From Betaproteobacteria bacterium (GTDB lineage Bacteria; Pseudomonadota; Gammaproteobacteria; Burkholderiales; SG8-41): a stretch of DNA of 64,000 nucleotides. Positions 55,187-63,776 of the stretch are shown one piece after another (position 1 is the first letter of the stretch; each line of letters opens with the position of its first letter). The stretch spans positions 34,121-98,120 of the forward strand of contig JACPTK010000116.1 of the NCBI GenBank assembly GCA_016192825.1, in the 5' to 3' direction. A program made the position numbers and the translations under genes. The notes under the pieces are model-generated. The model was not told where the DNA came from. It searched no databases and saw nothing but the letters and a program-made list of their open reading frames with translations.

Positions 55187-55771
55187 ATGCCGCGCAAGTT
55201 TTTCCGCAAATTCCTCCCGAGCCACGATTCCGTCAGGCGCAACCGCCACATCGCGCGGCTCGGGCCGTGGCTGCAGCACCACAATCTGTGGCACCTGCAC
55301 CGGCGCTCGGTGGCGGGCGGCGTCGCGGTCGGCCTGTTCGCGGGCCTCATTCCCGGAAGCAACCCGGTCCAGTTCACCGCAGCCGCGCTGCTCGCGATCG
55401 CTGGCCGGGTCAACCTTCCGCTCGCGGTACTGGTGACGCTCTACTCCAACCCTTTCACGATCGTTCCGCTCTACTACGTTGCCTTCAAGATTGGGCAATT
55501 CGCCCTTCTGCGGAGCGATGGTGCGCTCCATCCGCTGGCGTTCAGCCTGGAGGGCAAGGGCTTCAGCGAATGGATACCGGCTGCGCTGCACTGGATCGCC
55601 AGTGTCGGCAAACCGCTGGTAATCGGCCTGCCCCTGCTCGCGCTGCTGCTTGCGCTGATCGGCTACTTCGCCGTGGACTGGGCGTGGCAGCTCGCCGTGC
55701 GCTGCGCCTGGACGCGGCGCCGAAAAATTAGAATTAAATTAGCCGCAAAGGCGCAGAGGCGCCAAGTCTGA
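55187..55771 (+). CDS. DUF2062 membrane protein
   Basis: 194 residues. A basic N-terminus (MPRKFFRKFLP) is followed by HRRSVAGGVAVGLFAGLIPG, the DUF2062 signature, and about three to four membrane helices. Function unknown. The last ten codons (LAAKAQRRQV) are written by an octamer repeat (GCGCAAAG type) that continues into the intergenic region, so the C-terminus has probably been rewritten by repeat insertion. Confidence 0.85.
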   Translation: MPRKFFRKFLPSHDSVRRNRHIARLGPWLQHHNLWHLHRRSVAGGVAVGLFAGLIPGSNPVQFTAAALLAIAGRVNLPLAVLVTLYSNPFTIVPLYYVAFKIGQFALLRSDGALHPLAFSLEGKGFSEWIPAALHWIASVGKPLVIGLPLLALLLALIGYFAVDWAWQLAVRCAWTRRRKIRIKLAAKAQRRQV

Positions 55772-55832
55772 ACGCATTCATCATAAAAACATTCGATTGG
55801 TTCGTTTGCGGCTTTGCGACTTTTCGGCTAAT
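55738..55832. repeat. Octamer array (CGCAAAGG type), inverted arms
   Basis: TTAGCCGCAAAGGCGCAGAG continues to GGCGCC, and after about 45 bp TTTGCGGCTTTGCGACTTTT then CGGCTAA returns in inverse order. The left arm is translated as the DUF2062 C-terminus. Confidence 0.65.
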
Positions 55833-55841
55833 CCATAACCC

Positions 55842-56462
55842 ATGAGTACACCCGACTACTGGCAGCAGGCGACCCGCGAGCTTGCGGAGCGCGATGAGGT
55901 GCTGTGCAGCCTGGTCGAGCGCTTCCAGGGCCTCGCGCTCGGCAGCCGCGGCGATGCGTTCTCGACGCTCGCCCGCTCCATCGTCGGCCAGCAGATCTCG
56001 GTGAAAGCGGCGCAAAGCGTGTGGGATAGGCTTTCTGGCCGCCTCATCGCCGTGACGCCCGCATCGGTATCCCACGCACGCACGACAACCCTGCGGGCTT
56101 GCGGATTATCAGGCCAGAAAGCCTTATATCTTCGGGACCTTGCCAGGAAATTTCTGGACGGCACGCTCGATGCGGCGGGATGGCACGCGCTCGAGGACGA
56201 AGCGCTGATCGTGGAGCTCACGCAGGTCAAGGGCATCGGCCGCTGGACCGCCGAGATGTTTCTCATGTTCCACCTCGCCCGGCCCGACATACTTCCGCTC
56301 GCGGACCTGGGTCTCCAGCGGGCCATGCGGCTGCATTACAACCGCGGCCGCCCGCTGTCCGTTCTGCGCATGCGCAAGATCGGCGCCGCCTGGGCGCCCT
56401 GGCGCTCGGTGGCTACCTGGTACCTGTGGAGGTCGCTCGACCCGATACCCGTCGAATACTGA
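55842..56462 (+). CDS. AlkA-type DNA-3-methyladenine glycosylase II
   Basis: 206 residues, HhH-GPD superfamily. The helix-hairpin-helix is QVKGIGRWTAEMF, and the catalytic Asp follows in ILPLADLGLQ. SIVGQQISVKAA is the conserved N-terminal core motif. It lacks the extra N-terminal domain of E. coli AlkA, so it is the compact form. It excises alkylated purines. Together with tag this makes two alkyl-base repair enzymes within 4 kb. Confidence 0.92.
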   Translation: MSTPDYWQQATRELAERDEVLCSLVERFQGLALGSRGDAFSTLARSIVGQQISVKAAQSVWDRLSGRLIAVTPASVSHARTTTLRACGLSGQKALYLRDLARKFLDGTLDAAGWHALEDEALIVELTQVKGIGRWTAEMFLMFHLARPDILPLADLGLQRAMRLHYNRGRPLSVLRMRKIGAAWAPWRSVATWYLWRSLDPIPVEY

Positions 56463-56516
56463 CGGCAGCGGGAATTTCGGCCATCATTCGCTGGTTGCTC
56501 GACAAATCCCGGCGAC

Positions 56517-58232
56517 ATGATTCAGACCGAACTCCTGATACTGATTGGTGCCGTGCTGGTCGCGACAAGCATACTGGCGAGCGTCCTCGCGTCGCGCTCG
56601 GGAACACCACTGTTGCTGGTGTTCCTGGGCCTCGGCATGCTCGCTGGAGAGGACGGGCCCGGCGGGATTGCTTTCGATGACTTCCGGGCGGCGTATCTGA
56701 TCGGCACCGTCGCGCTCGGCATCATCCTGTTCGACGGCGGCATGCGCACCAAAATGGAAAGCGTGCGCTTCGTGCTGTGGCCGGGACTGACGCTGGCGAC
56801 GGCCGGCGTGGTGATCACGGCGCTGGTGGTCGCTGCGATCACCGTGCAGCTGGTCCAGTTCAGCTGGCTGGAAGGGCTGCTGCTGGGCGCGATCGTCGGA
56901 TCCACCGACGCCGCCGCGGTGTTCTTCCTGCTGAGCGCGCGTGGGCTGGCGTTGAAGCGCCGGGTGAGCGCGACGCTCGAGCTGGAATCGGGCAGCAACG
57001 ATCCGATGGCGATTTTCCTGGCGATCATCCTGATCGAGGCCCTGCTGGCCGGCAAGTCCTCGCTCGACGCATCGGTCCTGAACGAGTTGGTTCTCCAGTT
57101 CGGGATCGGCGCGGCGGCGGGGATAGCGGGCGGCGCGCTGATCGTGTGGCTGCTCAACCGCCTCGATCTTGCCGCCGCGCTGTACCCGCTGCTCGCTTCC
57201 GCCCTGGCCCTGACCACCTTCTCGGCCGCCGCGGTCCTGGGCGGCAGCGGCTTCCTGGCGATCTATATCGCCGGGCTCATTCTCGGCAACCGGCAGGTCC
57301 AGTCGGCGCACAACATTCTCCGCATGCACGACGGCCTCGCATGGCTGAGCCAGATCGGGATGTTCCTGGTTCTGGGATTGCTGGTCACGCCTTCGGAGCT
57401 GCTGCCGCTGGCCGCACCGGCAATGACGATCGCGATGGCCCTGATATTCGCCGCGCGGCCGGTTGCGGTTTTCGCGTGCCTGACGCCGTTCCGGTTTCCA
57501 TGGCGCGAACAGGTCTACATCGCGTGGATCGGCCTCAGAGGCGCGGTGCCCATCATACTCGGCATCTTCCCGCTGTTCGCCGGCCTGGAGAATGCCAAGC
57601 TGTTTTTCAACGTCGCGTTTTTCATCGTGCTGGTGTCTTTGCTCCTGCAGGGATGGACCGTGGCGCCCGCCGCGCGATTGCTGCAGCTCGAAGTCCCGCC
57701 TGCTTTGGCGCCGGTGCACCGTTTCAACCTCGACGTCCGGGGCCACTGGGATTACGAGCTGCTGCGTTACGATCTCGCCAGCGACAGCCCGGCCCTGACG
57801 CACTTGCCGCAGTACCTGACACTGCCCGAGCAGACATCCCTTGCCGGGATCGTGCGCGAAGGGCGGCTCGAGCCGCCCGACAGGCTCGGCGGGTTGCGCC
57901 CCGGAGACCACGTCTACCTGATGGCCTCCTCGCAACACGTGGACCGGCTCAACCGCCTGTTCATCGCGCCCGGCGGCCCCGAGCGCCTGGAAGAACATCA
58001 CTTCTTTGGCGATCTGGTGCTCGACGGAGCCGCAAGCGTCAAGGATGTCGCGGAGTTCTATGGCCTGGACCTGCCGGACGCGGCCGCCCATCCGACGTTG
58101 AACGACTACCTGCACCATGCCTTCCGCAGACGTCCGGTCGTCGGCGACCGCTTGAAGGTGGGCCGGCTGGAATTCGTGGTGCGTGAAACGAGAGAGGGCA
58201 GGATAACGCGCGTGGGCTTCAAGTTCCGCTGA
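56517..58232 (+). CDS. Potassium/proton antiporter, NhaP2 (CvrA) type
   Basis: 571 residues. About twelve hydrophobic helices (1-385) form a CPA1 exchanger with GSTDAAAVFFLLS and ESGSNDPMAIFL ion-path motifs. A TrkA_C domain (about 400-480) and a CorC/HlyC-like domain (about 490-570) follow, which is the NhaP2 layout. It exports K+ in exchange for protons to control cell volume. Neighbours give no further clue. Confidence 0.93.
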   Translation: MIQTELLILIGAVLVATSILASVLASRSGTPLLLVFLGLGMLAGEDGPGGIAFDDFRAAYLIGTVALGIILFDGGMRTKMESVRFVLWPGLTLATAGVVITALVVAAITVQLVQFSWLEGLLLGAIVGSTDAAAVFFLLSARGLALKRRVSATLELESGSNDPMAIFLAIILIEALLAGKSSLDASVLNELVLQFGIGAAAGIAGGALIVWLLNRLDLAAALYPLLASALALTTFSAAAVLGGSGFLAIYIAGLILGNRQVQSAHNILRMHDGLAWLSQIGMFLVLGLLVTPSELLPLAAPAMTIAMALIFAARPVAVFACLTPFRFPWREQVYIAWIGLRGAVPIILGIFPLFAGLENAKLFFNVAFFIVLVSLLLQGWTVAPAARLLQLEVPPALAPVHRFNLDVRGHWDYELLRYDLASDSPALTHLPQYLTLPEQTSLAGIVREGRLEPPDRLGGLRPGDHVYLMASSQHVDRLNRLFIAPGGPERLEEHHFFGDLVLDGAASVKDVAEFYGLDLPDAAAHPTLNDYLHHAFRRRPVVGDRLKVGRLEFVVRETREGRITRVGFKFR

Positions 58233-58251
58233 GTCACGGGGCCGACATCGC

Positions 58252-58578
58252 ATGACTCATGCAGAATTCGCCGCCTCCTATGCGCGCGGCGAGGTCAAGG
58301 TCGAGATCGATCCCAGGGAGGCGGCGCGCTTTCTCTCGGCGCGGCTGCTGCTGCCGTTCGTGACGCTGCCGGTGCTGGGCATCGGCGTGGCGCTCGCGCT
58401 CGTCGGCTGGCTCTTCACGGGACTCGGGATCATCGCCTTCGGCATCGTCGCGCCACGCCTCATCAAGCGCTACGCGAGCCATTTCGTGTTCCAGCAGGCG
58501 CTGCGGGACCCGGCGGTTTACGACGAGGTGACGCGGGCCGGTCTCCTGCGCGTCACCTCGGTGATAGGTGATAGGTGA
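58252..58578 (+). CDS. Small membrane protein of unknown function
   Basis: 108 residues with two hydrophobic segments (about 30-52 and 54-68) joined by a short loop, and a conserved-looking cytoplasmic C-terminal part (QALRDPAVYDEVTRAG). It lies 19 bp after the antiporter gene and may be co-expressed. The last residues (SVIGDR) and the TGA stop are encoded by the GTGATAG array, so the natural end of the protein is obscured. Confidence 0.75.
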   Translation: MTHAEFAASYARGEVKVEIDPREAARFLSARLLLPFVTLPVLGIGVALALVGWLFTGLGIIAFGIVAPRLIKRYASHFVFQQALRDPAVYDEVTRAGLLRVTSVIGDR

Positions 58579-58676
58579 TAGGTGATAGGTGATAGGTGAT
58601 AGGTGATAGGTGATAGGTGGTTGGCTCCGCGCTGACGCGGGAGTCTCATCACTTATCACTCATCACTGATCACTGT
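58561..58676. repeat. Perfect (GTGATAG)x8 heptamer array with inverted right arm
   Basis: Eight exact GTGATAG copies (58561-58616) are followed after about 30 bp by CATCACT/TATCACT/CATCACT/GATCACT. It is the cleanest array of the set. Both convergent genes stop inside it. Confidence 0.9.
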
Positions 58677-59368
58677 TCTTGCAGCCGGCCATCGACCAGG
58701 CGCAAGACGCGGTCCGCCCGCCGCGCGATTTCGGGGTCGTGCGTCACGATCACGAGGCTCGTCCCGCCGCGGCGATTGAGGTCGAGCATCAACTCGAACA
58801 CCGTTTCCGCCGTGTGGCGATCGAGGTTGCCGGTGGGCTCGTCGGCCAGCACGCAGGCCGGCCGCGTCACCAGCGCCCGCGCAATCGCGGCGCGCTGGCG
58901 CTCGCCGCCGGACAGCTCCCCGGGGCGATGCGTGAGCCGGTGCCCGAGCCCCACCTGCGTCAGCATCGCTTCCGCCTCCGCGCGGGCCGCGCCACGCTCC
59001 GCGCGCCGGATGAGCAGCGGCATCGCCACGTTCTCCAGCGCCGTGAACTCCGGCAGGAGGTGATGGAACTGGTAGACGAAGCCCAGCGCCCGGTTGCGCG
59101 TGAGCCCCCGTCCGGCCTCGTCCTGGCGCCTCAGGTCCTCGCCCATGATCCGCACGTCCCCGGCGCTCGCATCGTCCAGCCCGCCGAGAAGGTGGAGCAG
59201 CGTGCTCTTGCCGGAGCCCGAAGCGCCGACGATCGCCACGCGCTCGCCCGCGGCCACGTCGAGATCCACGCCCAGCAGCACCGGCACCTCCGACCTGCCC
59301 TGAAAGAAGGACTTGCGGAGGTTGCGGCACGAGATCACCGACCCGGTTTTCTGGCCCTCGGTCGTCAT
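58670..59368 (-). CDS. lolD: Lipoprotein-releasing ABC transporter ATP-binding protein
   Basis: 232 residues. Walker [11 protein letters not shown]-loop, signature [15 protein letters not shown], Walker [12 protein letters not shown] and switch His in IVTHD are all intact. With LolC/E it extracts lipoproteins from the inner membrane for LolA. The TGA stop lies in the heptamer array to its left, and its start is preceded by a 14-bp repeat array that supplies many AAGG motifs. Confidence 0.95.
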   Translation of the reverse strand: MTTEGQKTGSVISCRNLRKSFFQGRSEVPVLLGVDLDVAAGERVAIVGASGSGKSTLLHLLGGLDDASAGDVRIMGEDLRRQDEAGRGLTRNRALGFVYQFHHLLPEFTALENVAMPLLIRRAERGAARAEAEAMLTQVGLGHRLTHRPGELSGGERQRAAIARALVTRPACVLADEPTGNLDRHTAETVFELMLDLNRRGGTSLVIVTHDPEIARRADRVLRLVDGRLQEQ

Positions 59369-59369
59369 C

Positions 59370-59471
59370 GGTCATCCTTCATCCTTCTGCCTTCATCCTT
59401 CTGCCTTCATCCTTCTGCCTTCATCCTTCTGCCTTCATCCTTCTGCCTTCATCCTTCTGCCTTCATCCTTC
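59370..59471. repeat. 14-bp tandem array (double heptamer) between lolC and lolD
   Basis: Six full copies of CTTCATCCTTCTGC and a partial seventh. On the coding (minus) strand it reads AAGGATGAAGGCAG repeated, so a Shine-Dalgarno-like AAGGATG stands just before lolD. Confidence 0.9.
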
Positions 59472-59481
59472 AAGCGCTCTG

Positions 59482-60723
59482 CTACTCGTAGCGGAGCGCT
59501 TCTGCCGGGTTGACCTTCGCCGCGCGCCAGCTCGGATAGATCGTCGCGGCCAGCGAAAGGGCGAAGGAAACCACGGCAGTGATGACGACGTCGGGCAGCT
59601 GCAACTCGGACGGCAGGTCGCTGATGTAATACACGTCCTTGGCGAGGAACTTGATGCCGAGCAGGCGCTCGATGAACGGCACCACCGTCTCGACGTTGAG
59701 CGCGAGCGCGATGCCGCCGGCGAGCCCCAGCAGCGTGCCGACGACCCCGATCAGCGTGCCCTGGATGATGAAGATTTTCGTAATGCTCGACGGCGCCGCG
59801 CCCAGCGTCCTCAGGATCGCGATGTCCGCCTGCTTGTCGGTGACCACCATCACCAGGCTCGAGACGATGTTGAACGCCGCCACGGCGATGATCAGGATCA
59901 CCACAATGAACATCATGCGCTTCTCGATCTGCACCGCGCGAAAGAAGTTGGCGTGCTGCTGCGTCCAGTCACTGGCGTAGACTTCCGGGCCGAGCGCGCG
60001 GGAAAGCTCGCGCGCGACGCGCGTCGCCTCGAACAGGTCCTTCAGCTTCAGCCGCACCCCGGACACCGTGTCGCCGAAACGGAACAGCCGCTGCGCGTCC
60101 TGGACGTGGACCAGCGCGAGCCCGGCATCGTACTCGTAATGGTCCACTCCGAAGATGCCCACCACCGTGAACTGCCGCAGCCGCGGAATGACGCCCGCCG
60201 GCGTCACCTGCCCCTGCGGCGCGACCAGCACCACCCGGTCGCCCGCCGCGACGCCCAGCGCCCGCGCCAACTCGACGCCCAGCACCACCCCGTACTCGCC
60301 CGGCTTCAGGTTCTCGAGACGGCCGCTTTTCATGTGCTGGCCGATGTCCGCCACCCGCTCCTCATGCTCCGGCAGGATGCCGCGTACGACCACTCCCCGG
60401 ACCGCCGAGTCGTGGGTGAGCAGGCCCTGCGCGGACACAAACGGGGCAGTGGCGAGCACCTGCTCGTGGCGTCCGGCTTCGGTCGCGACCCGCTTCCAGT
60501 CGCCCAGCATCCGGCCCGCGCCGCTCAGCTGCACGTGGGAAGCCACGCCCAGAATCCGCGTGCGGATCTCGCGCTGGAATCCGTTCATCACGGACAGCAC
60601 CGTGATCAGCACCGTCATGCCGAGGGCGATGCCGAGGACCGAAATAAGCGCGATAAAGGAAATGAAATGATTACGGCGCTTGGCGCGCGTGTAGCGCATT
60701 CCGATGAAGAATTCGTACGACAC
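59482..60723 (-). CDS. lolC: Lipoprotein-releasing system permease (LolC/LolE)
   Basis: About 413 residues of the FtsX/MacB permease family. The first membrane helix is at about 25-50 (ISFIALISVLGIALGMTVL), then a large periplasmic domain and three C-terminal helices. A GTG start at 60723 gives the family N-terminus (SYEFFIGMRYTRAKR); a GTG 12 codons upstream is possible. Only one permease gene is present, so the transporter may be a LolF-like homodimer or the partner lies elsewhere. It is upstream of lolD on the same strand. Confidence 0.9.
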   Translation of the reverse strand: MSYEFFIGMRYTRAKRRNHFISFIALISVLGIALGMTVLITVLSVMNGFQREIRTRILGVASHVQLSGAGRMLGDWKRVATEAGRHEQVLATAPFVSAQGLLTHDSAVRGVVVRGILPEHEERVADIGQHMKSGRLENLKPGEYGVVLGVELARALGVAAGDRVVLVAPQGQVTPAGVIPRLRQFTVVGIFGVDHYEYDAGLALVHVQDAQRLFRFGDTVSGVRLKLKDLFEATRVARELSRALGPEVYASDWTQQHANFFRAVQIEKRMMFIVVILIIAVAAFNIVSSLVMVVTDKQADIAILRTLGAAPSSITKIFIIQGTLIGVVGTLLGLAGGIALALNVETVVPFIERLLGIKFLAKDVYYISDLPSELQLPDVVITAVVSFALSLAATIYPSWRAAKVNPAEALRYE

Positions 60724-60842
60724 CGCGGGAGCCAGGCAGGGAAAATCGCAGTGTGCCACAGCGCGTTGCGGCGCGCCAAGAATTTGCCGGGAACCGGAGA
60801 ATTCCTGACGGCTGCTGGTGATACACTGCTGTCACTCTCGTC

Positions 60843-61874
60843 ATGCACGTTACCCTCCTTGTTCCCGATCTGTTCTGGCCGCGCGACGACGGCGGCGGGG
60901 CGTACCGGGAACTGGAATTGCCGGGGATCGAGCGCTTTCTCTCCCGCGCCCGGCGCAAGGCCTTCCCTCCTCTCAGCCTCGAGGCCTGGCTGTGCCAGGC
61001 GTTCGGGGTCGAGCGCCAGCAGGATTGGCCGGTCGCTCCGATCACGCTGGATTACGACGGCGGCAACGCCGGCGACCATTACTGGCTGCGCGCCGACCCG
61101 GTCCACCTGGCTCCCCAGCGGGACGGGCTGACGCTGCTCGATGCCAGCGTGCTGAACCCCGGCGCGGAGGACGCCGCGGAACTCGTCGCCGTGCTCAATC
61201 GCCATTTCGCCGCAGACGGGCTGTCGTTCGCGACCCCGCATCCCGCGCGCTGGTATCTGCGCGTTCCCCGGCCGCCGCGCCTCGTGACGCGCGAGATCTC
61301 GCAGTCCGCCGGCCGGGACATCACCGGCGCTCTTCCGTCCGGCGAGGACTGCCTGCAGTGGCGGCGGACCCTCAATGAAATCCAGATGCTGCTGCACGAT
61401 CAGCCTGCGAACCAGCGCCGGGAGTCGCACGGAGAGCTGCCGATCAACAGCGTGTGGCTGTGGGGCGGCGGCCGGCACACAACCGTGCCGGGACGGTACT
61501 TCTCCCACGTTGCAGGCGGGAACACCCTCGCGTTGGCCCTTGCAGCTAGAACGGGGGCGGATCCGGTCACACCGGACTTCGTTGCGGCACGACGCCCGTC
61601 TGTCGCGGGCCAGCCCTCCCGGGTGCTGGTCGTGGCCGAGGCGGCCGGCGCGCGCTTCGGTGACGTTCAGGCCTGGCGGGCGGAGCTCGAGGAAATCGAG
61701 CGCATGTGGTTCGCGCCGCTGCTGTCGGCACTGGGGCGCCGCATCCTCGAGCACCTCGCCGTGGTCGTGCTGCACCCGCGGGCCAGCATGCGCTTTGAAA
61801 TCACCGCTCTGGATCTGCTCAGGTTCTGGCGCACGGCGCAGCACCTGTCCGCCCACGCGCCGGGAGCAACTTGA
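60843..61874 (+). CDS. RpfE-like protein (phosphoglycerate mutase-like regulatory protein)
   Basis: 343 residues of a proteobacterial family related to cofactor-independent phosphoglycerate mutase domains and known as RpfE in xanthomonads. It starts MHVTLLVPDLFWPRDDG and has LPINSVWLWGGG and LDLLRFWRT. Complete active-site metal motifs are not obvious, so catalysis is doubtful. It stands one base before the recJ ATG, an arrangement also seen in the Xanthomonas rpf region. Confidence 0.82.
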   Translation: MHVTLLVPDLFWPRDDGGGAYRELELPGIERFLSRARRKAFPPLSLEAWLCQAFGVERQQDWPVAPITLDYDGGNAGDHYWLRADPVHLAPQRDGLTLLDASVLNPGAEDAAELVAVLNRHFAADGLSFATPHPARWYLRVPRPPRLVTREISQSAGRDITGALPSGEDCLQWRRTLNEIQMLLHDQPANQRRESHGELPINSVWLWGGGRHTTVPGRYFSHVAGGNTLALALAARTGADPVTPDFVAARRPSVAGQPSRVLVVAEAAGARFGDVQAWRAELEEIERMWFAPLLSALGRRILEHLAVVVLHPRASMRFEITALDLLRFWRTAQHLSAHAPGAT

Positions 61875-61875
61875 A

Positions 61876-63639
61876 ATGCCGCTCGTTGCCGTCCGTAACG
61901 TGCCGCAGGAGGCCGCGCAAGCCCTGATCTCGGCCGGGATACCGCCGCTCCTCGCGCGCATCTACGCCTCGCGCGGGGTCACTTGCTCCGGGCAGCTCGA
62001 GACCGACGCCGGGCAGCTCGCGCCACCGGAAACCATGCTCAATCTGCGCGAGATGGCCGGGCGGCTGGCGAACGCCATCGCATCAGGCAGAAAGCTGCTG
62101 ATCGTCGCCGACTACGACGCCGATGGCGCCACCGCCTGCGCAGTCGGACTGCGCGCGCTGCGCGCCTTCGGCGCAAAGGTGGAGTTCCTGGTGCCGAACC
62201 GCTTCGAGTACGGCTACGGACTGTCCCCGGAAATCGTGCGACTCGCCCATACGCGCTTTTGCCCCGACATCCTCGTCACGGTGGACAACGGCATCTCCAG
62301 CCTGGAAGGCGTCGCCGAAGCGAGCCGACTCGGAATGGAAACGCTGATCACGGATCATCACCTTCCGGGGACGCGGCTGCCGGACGCGACGTGCATCATC
62401 AACCCCAACCAGCCCGGCTGCGCCTTTCCCAGCAAGCATCTCGCGGGCGTGGGGGTGATGTTCTACCTCATGCTCGCCCTCAGGGCGGAGTTGCGCGAGC
62501 GCGGCGCCTTCGCCACAAGAGAAAAGGGAAAAGGGGAAAGGGAAAAGGAAGACCCATCACCCATTACCCATCACGCATCACGCGGCAGCAGCGAGCCGAA
62601 CCTGGCCGAACTGCTGCCGCTGGTGGCGCTGGGCACGATCGCGGACGTGGTCGCGCTCGATCAGAACAACCGCATCCTGGTGCATCAGGGCCTGGCCCGC
62701 ATTCGCGCCAACCGCATGCAGCCGGGCATCGCGGCGCTGTTCCAGGTTGCGCGCCGCGATCCGCGCCGCGCCGCCGCGCGCGATCTGGGCTTCGCGCTGG
62801 GACCACGAATCAATGCGGCCGGCCGGCTCACCGACATGACGCTCGGCATCGAGTGCCTGGCCACCGACGACGCAGCGCGTGCGCGCGATATTGCCGTTGA
62901 GCTCGACCACCTGAACCGCGAGCGCCGCGAGATCCAGTCCGGCATGCACGACGAAGCGCTCGCTGCGGCGGAAGTGCGGGATTTCGGCGACAGCTACACC
63001 TTGGCGCTGTTCGACCCGGCATGGCATCCGGGGGTGGTCGGCATAGTGGCCGGGCGCATCAAGGACCGCTATCACCGGCCTGTGATCGCGTTCGCGCGTG
63101 GCAATGCCGGGGAAATCCGGGGCTCGGGGCGCTCGATCCCGGGGCTGCATCTGCGCGATGCGCTCGACCGGGTGGCGGTGCTGAACCCCGACCTGATCCT
63201 GAAGTTCGGCGGCCACGCCGCCGCTGCGGGCCTCACGCTGCGCGAAGCCGATTTCGAGCGATTCCGCTCGGCCTTCGAGGAAACGGTTCGCGCGTGGCTG
63301 TCGCCCGCCGATCTCGAGCGCATCATCGAGACCGACGGCACGCTCGCGCCGGGCGAGCTTACCCGCGAAACCGTAGAAATGCTTACTGCGCCCGTGTGGG
63401 GCCACGGGTTTCCCGCTCCGCGCTTCTGTGACGAGTTCGAGGTCGCTGCGCAGCGCATCGTAGGCGAAAAACACCTCAAGCTCACGCTGTCGCACGGAAC
63501 GAGCCGGATGGAAGCCATTCGTTTCTTCAGCACCGACGCGGCGCCGCGGAGAATCCGGGCCGTATACCACCCGATGCTGAACGAGTACAACGGCACGACC
63601 TCGGTACAGCTCAACATCGAGCACTGGGAAGCCATCTGA
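61876..63639 (+). CDS. recJ: Single-stranded-DNA-specific exonuclease RecJ with an in-frame repeat insertion
   Basis: 587 residues. The 5'-3' single-strand exonuclease core has VADYDADGATA, VTVDNGISS and TDHHLPG (Asp160-His161-His162); DHHA1 and OB regions follow with GGHAAAAGLTL near residue 450. Between ERGAF and PNLAELL, where other RecJ proteins have about 7 residues, this one has 28 (about 213-240), rich in Lys/Glu then Pro/His. That stretch is encoded by a composite repeat array. The motifs on both sides stay in frame, so the enzyme is probably still functional. Confidence 0.94.
   Translation: MPLVAVRNVPQEAAQALISAGIPPLLARIYASRGVTCSGQLETDAGQLAPPETMLNLREMAGRLANAIASGRKLLIVADYDADGATACAVGLRALRAFGAKVEFLVPNRFEYGYGLSPEIVRLAHTRFCPDILVTVDNGISSLEGVAEASRLGMETLITDHHLPGTRLPDATCIINPNQPGCAFPSKHLAGVGVMFYLMLALRAELRERGAFATREKGKGEREKEDPSPITHHASRGSSEPNLAELLPLVALGTIADVVALDQNNRILVHQGLARIRANRMQPGIAALFQVARRDPRRAAARDLGFALGPRINAAGRLTDMTLGIECLATDDAARARDIAVELDHLNRERREIQSGMHDEALAAAEVRDFGDSYTLALFDPAWHPGVVGIVAGRIKDRYHRPVIAFARGNAGEIRGSGRSIPGLHLRDALDRVAVLNPDLILKFGGHAAAAGLTLREADFERFRSAFEETVRAWLSPADLERIIETDGTLAPGELTRETVEMLTAPVWGHGFPAPRFCDEFEVAAQRIVGEKHLKLTLSHGTSRMEAIRFFSTDAAPRRIRAVYHPMLNEYNGTTSVQLNIEHWEAI
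62515..62590. repeat. Composite heptamer array inside recJ
   Basis: GAAAAGGGAAAAGGGGAAAG with further A/G units is followed by CCCATCA/CCCATTA/CCCATCA/CGCATCA units. It is the inverted relative of 52608-52684. The estimated extra length of about 63 bp equals nine heptamers and keeps the frame. Confidence 0.75.
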
Positions 63640-63659
63640 CGGGGCCCCACCCGATTTTG

Positions 63660-63715
63660 TCCCCTCCTGCCTGAGGAAGGGTTGGCGCCGACGGCGCCGG
63701 GGTGGTGGGAGGATT
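63660..63715 (+). repeat. CCCCTCC/GGAGGGG 55-bp element, copy 3
   Basis: TCCCCTCCTGCCTGAGGAAG then GGCGCCGACGGCGCC (inner hairpin) and GGGGTGGTGGGAG. It matches the elements at 2196 and 2258. Confidence 0.7.
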
Positions 63716-63776
63716 CCCTGCCTCCTGCCTCCTGCCTCCTGCCTCCTGACTTCTGACTTCTGACTTCTGCCTTCGG
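63716..63776. repeat. CCTCCTG/ACTTCTG heptamer array
   Basis: Four CCTCCTG-type units, then three ACTTCTG units and CCTTCGG. Abuts copy 3 of the 55-bp element. Period 7 bp throughout. Confidence 0.8.

Noticed and set aside
58561..58676. CRISPR-like array
   Set aside because: Period is 7 bp with no spacers and no cas genes nearby.
59370..59471. CRISPR or minisatellite gene
   Set aside because: 14-bp direct repeats without spacers, located inside the lolC-lolD operon.
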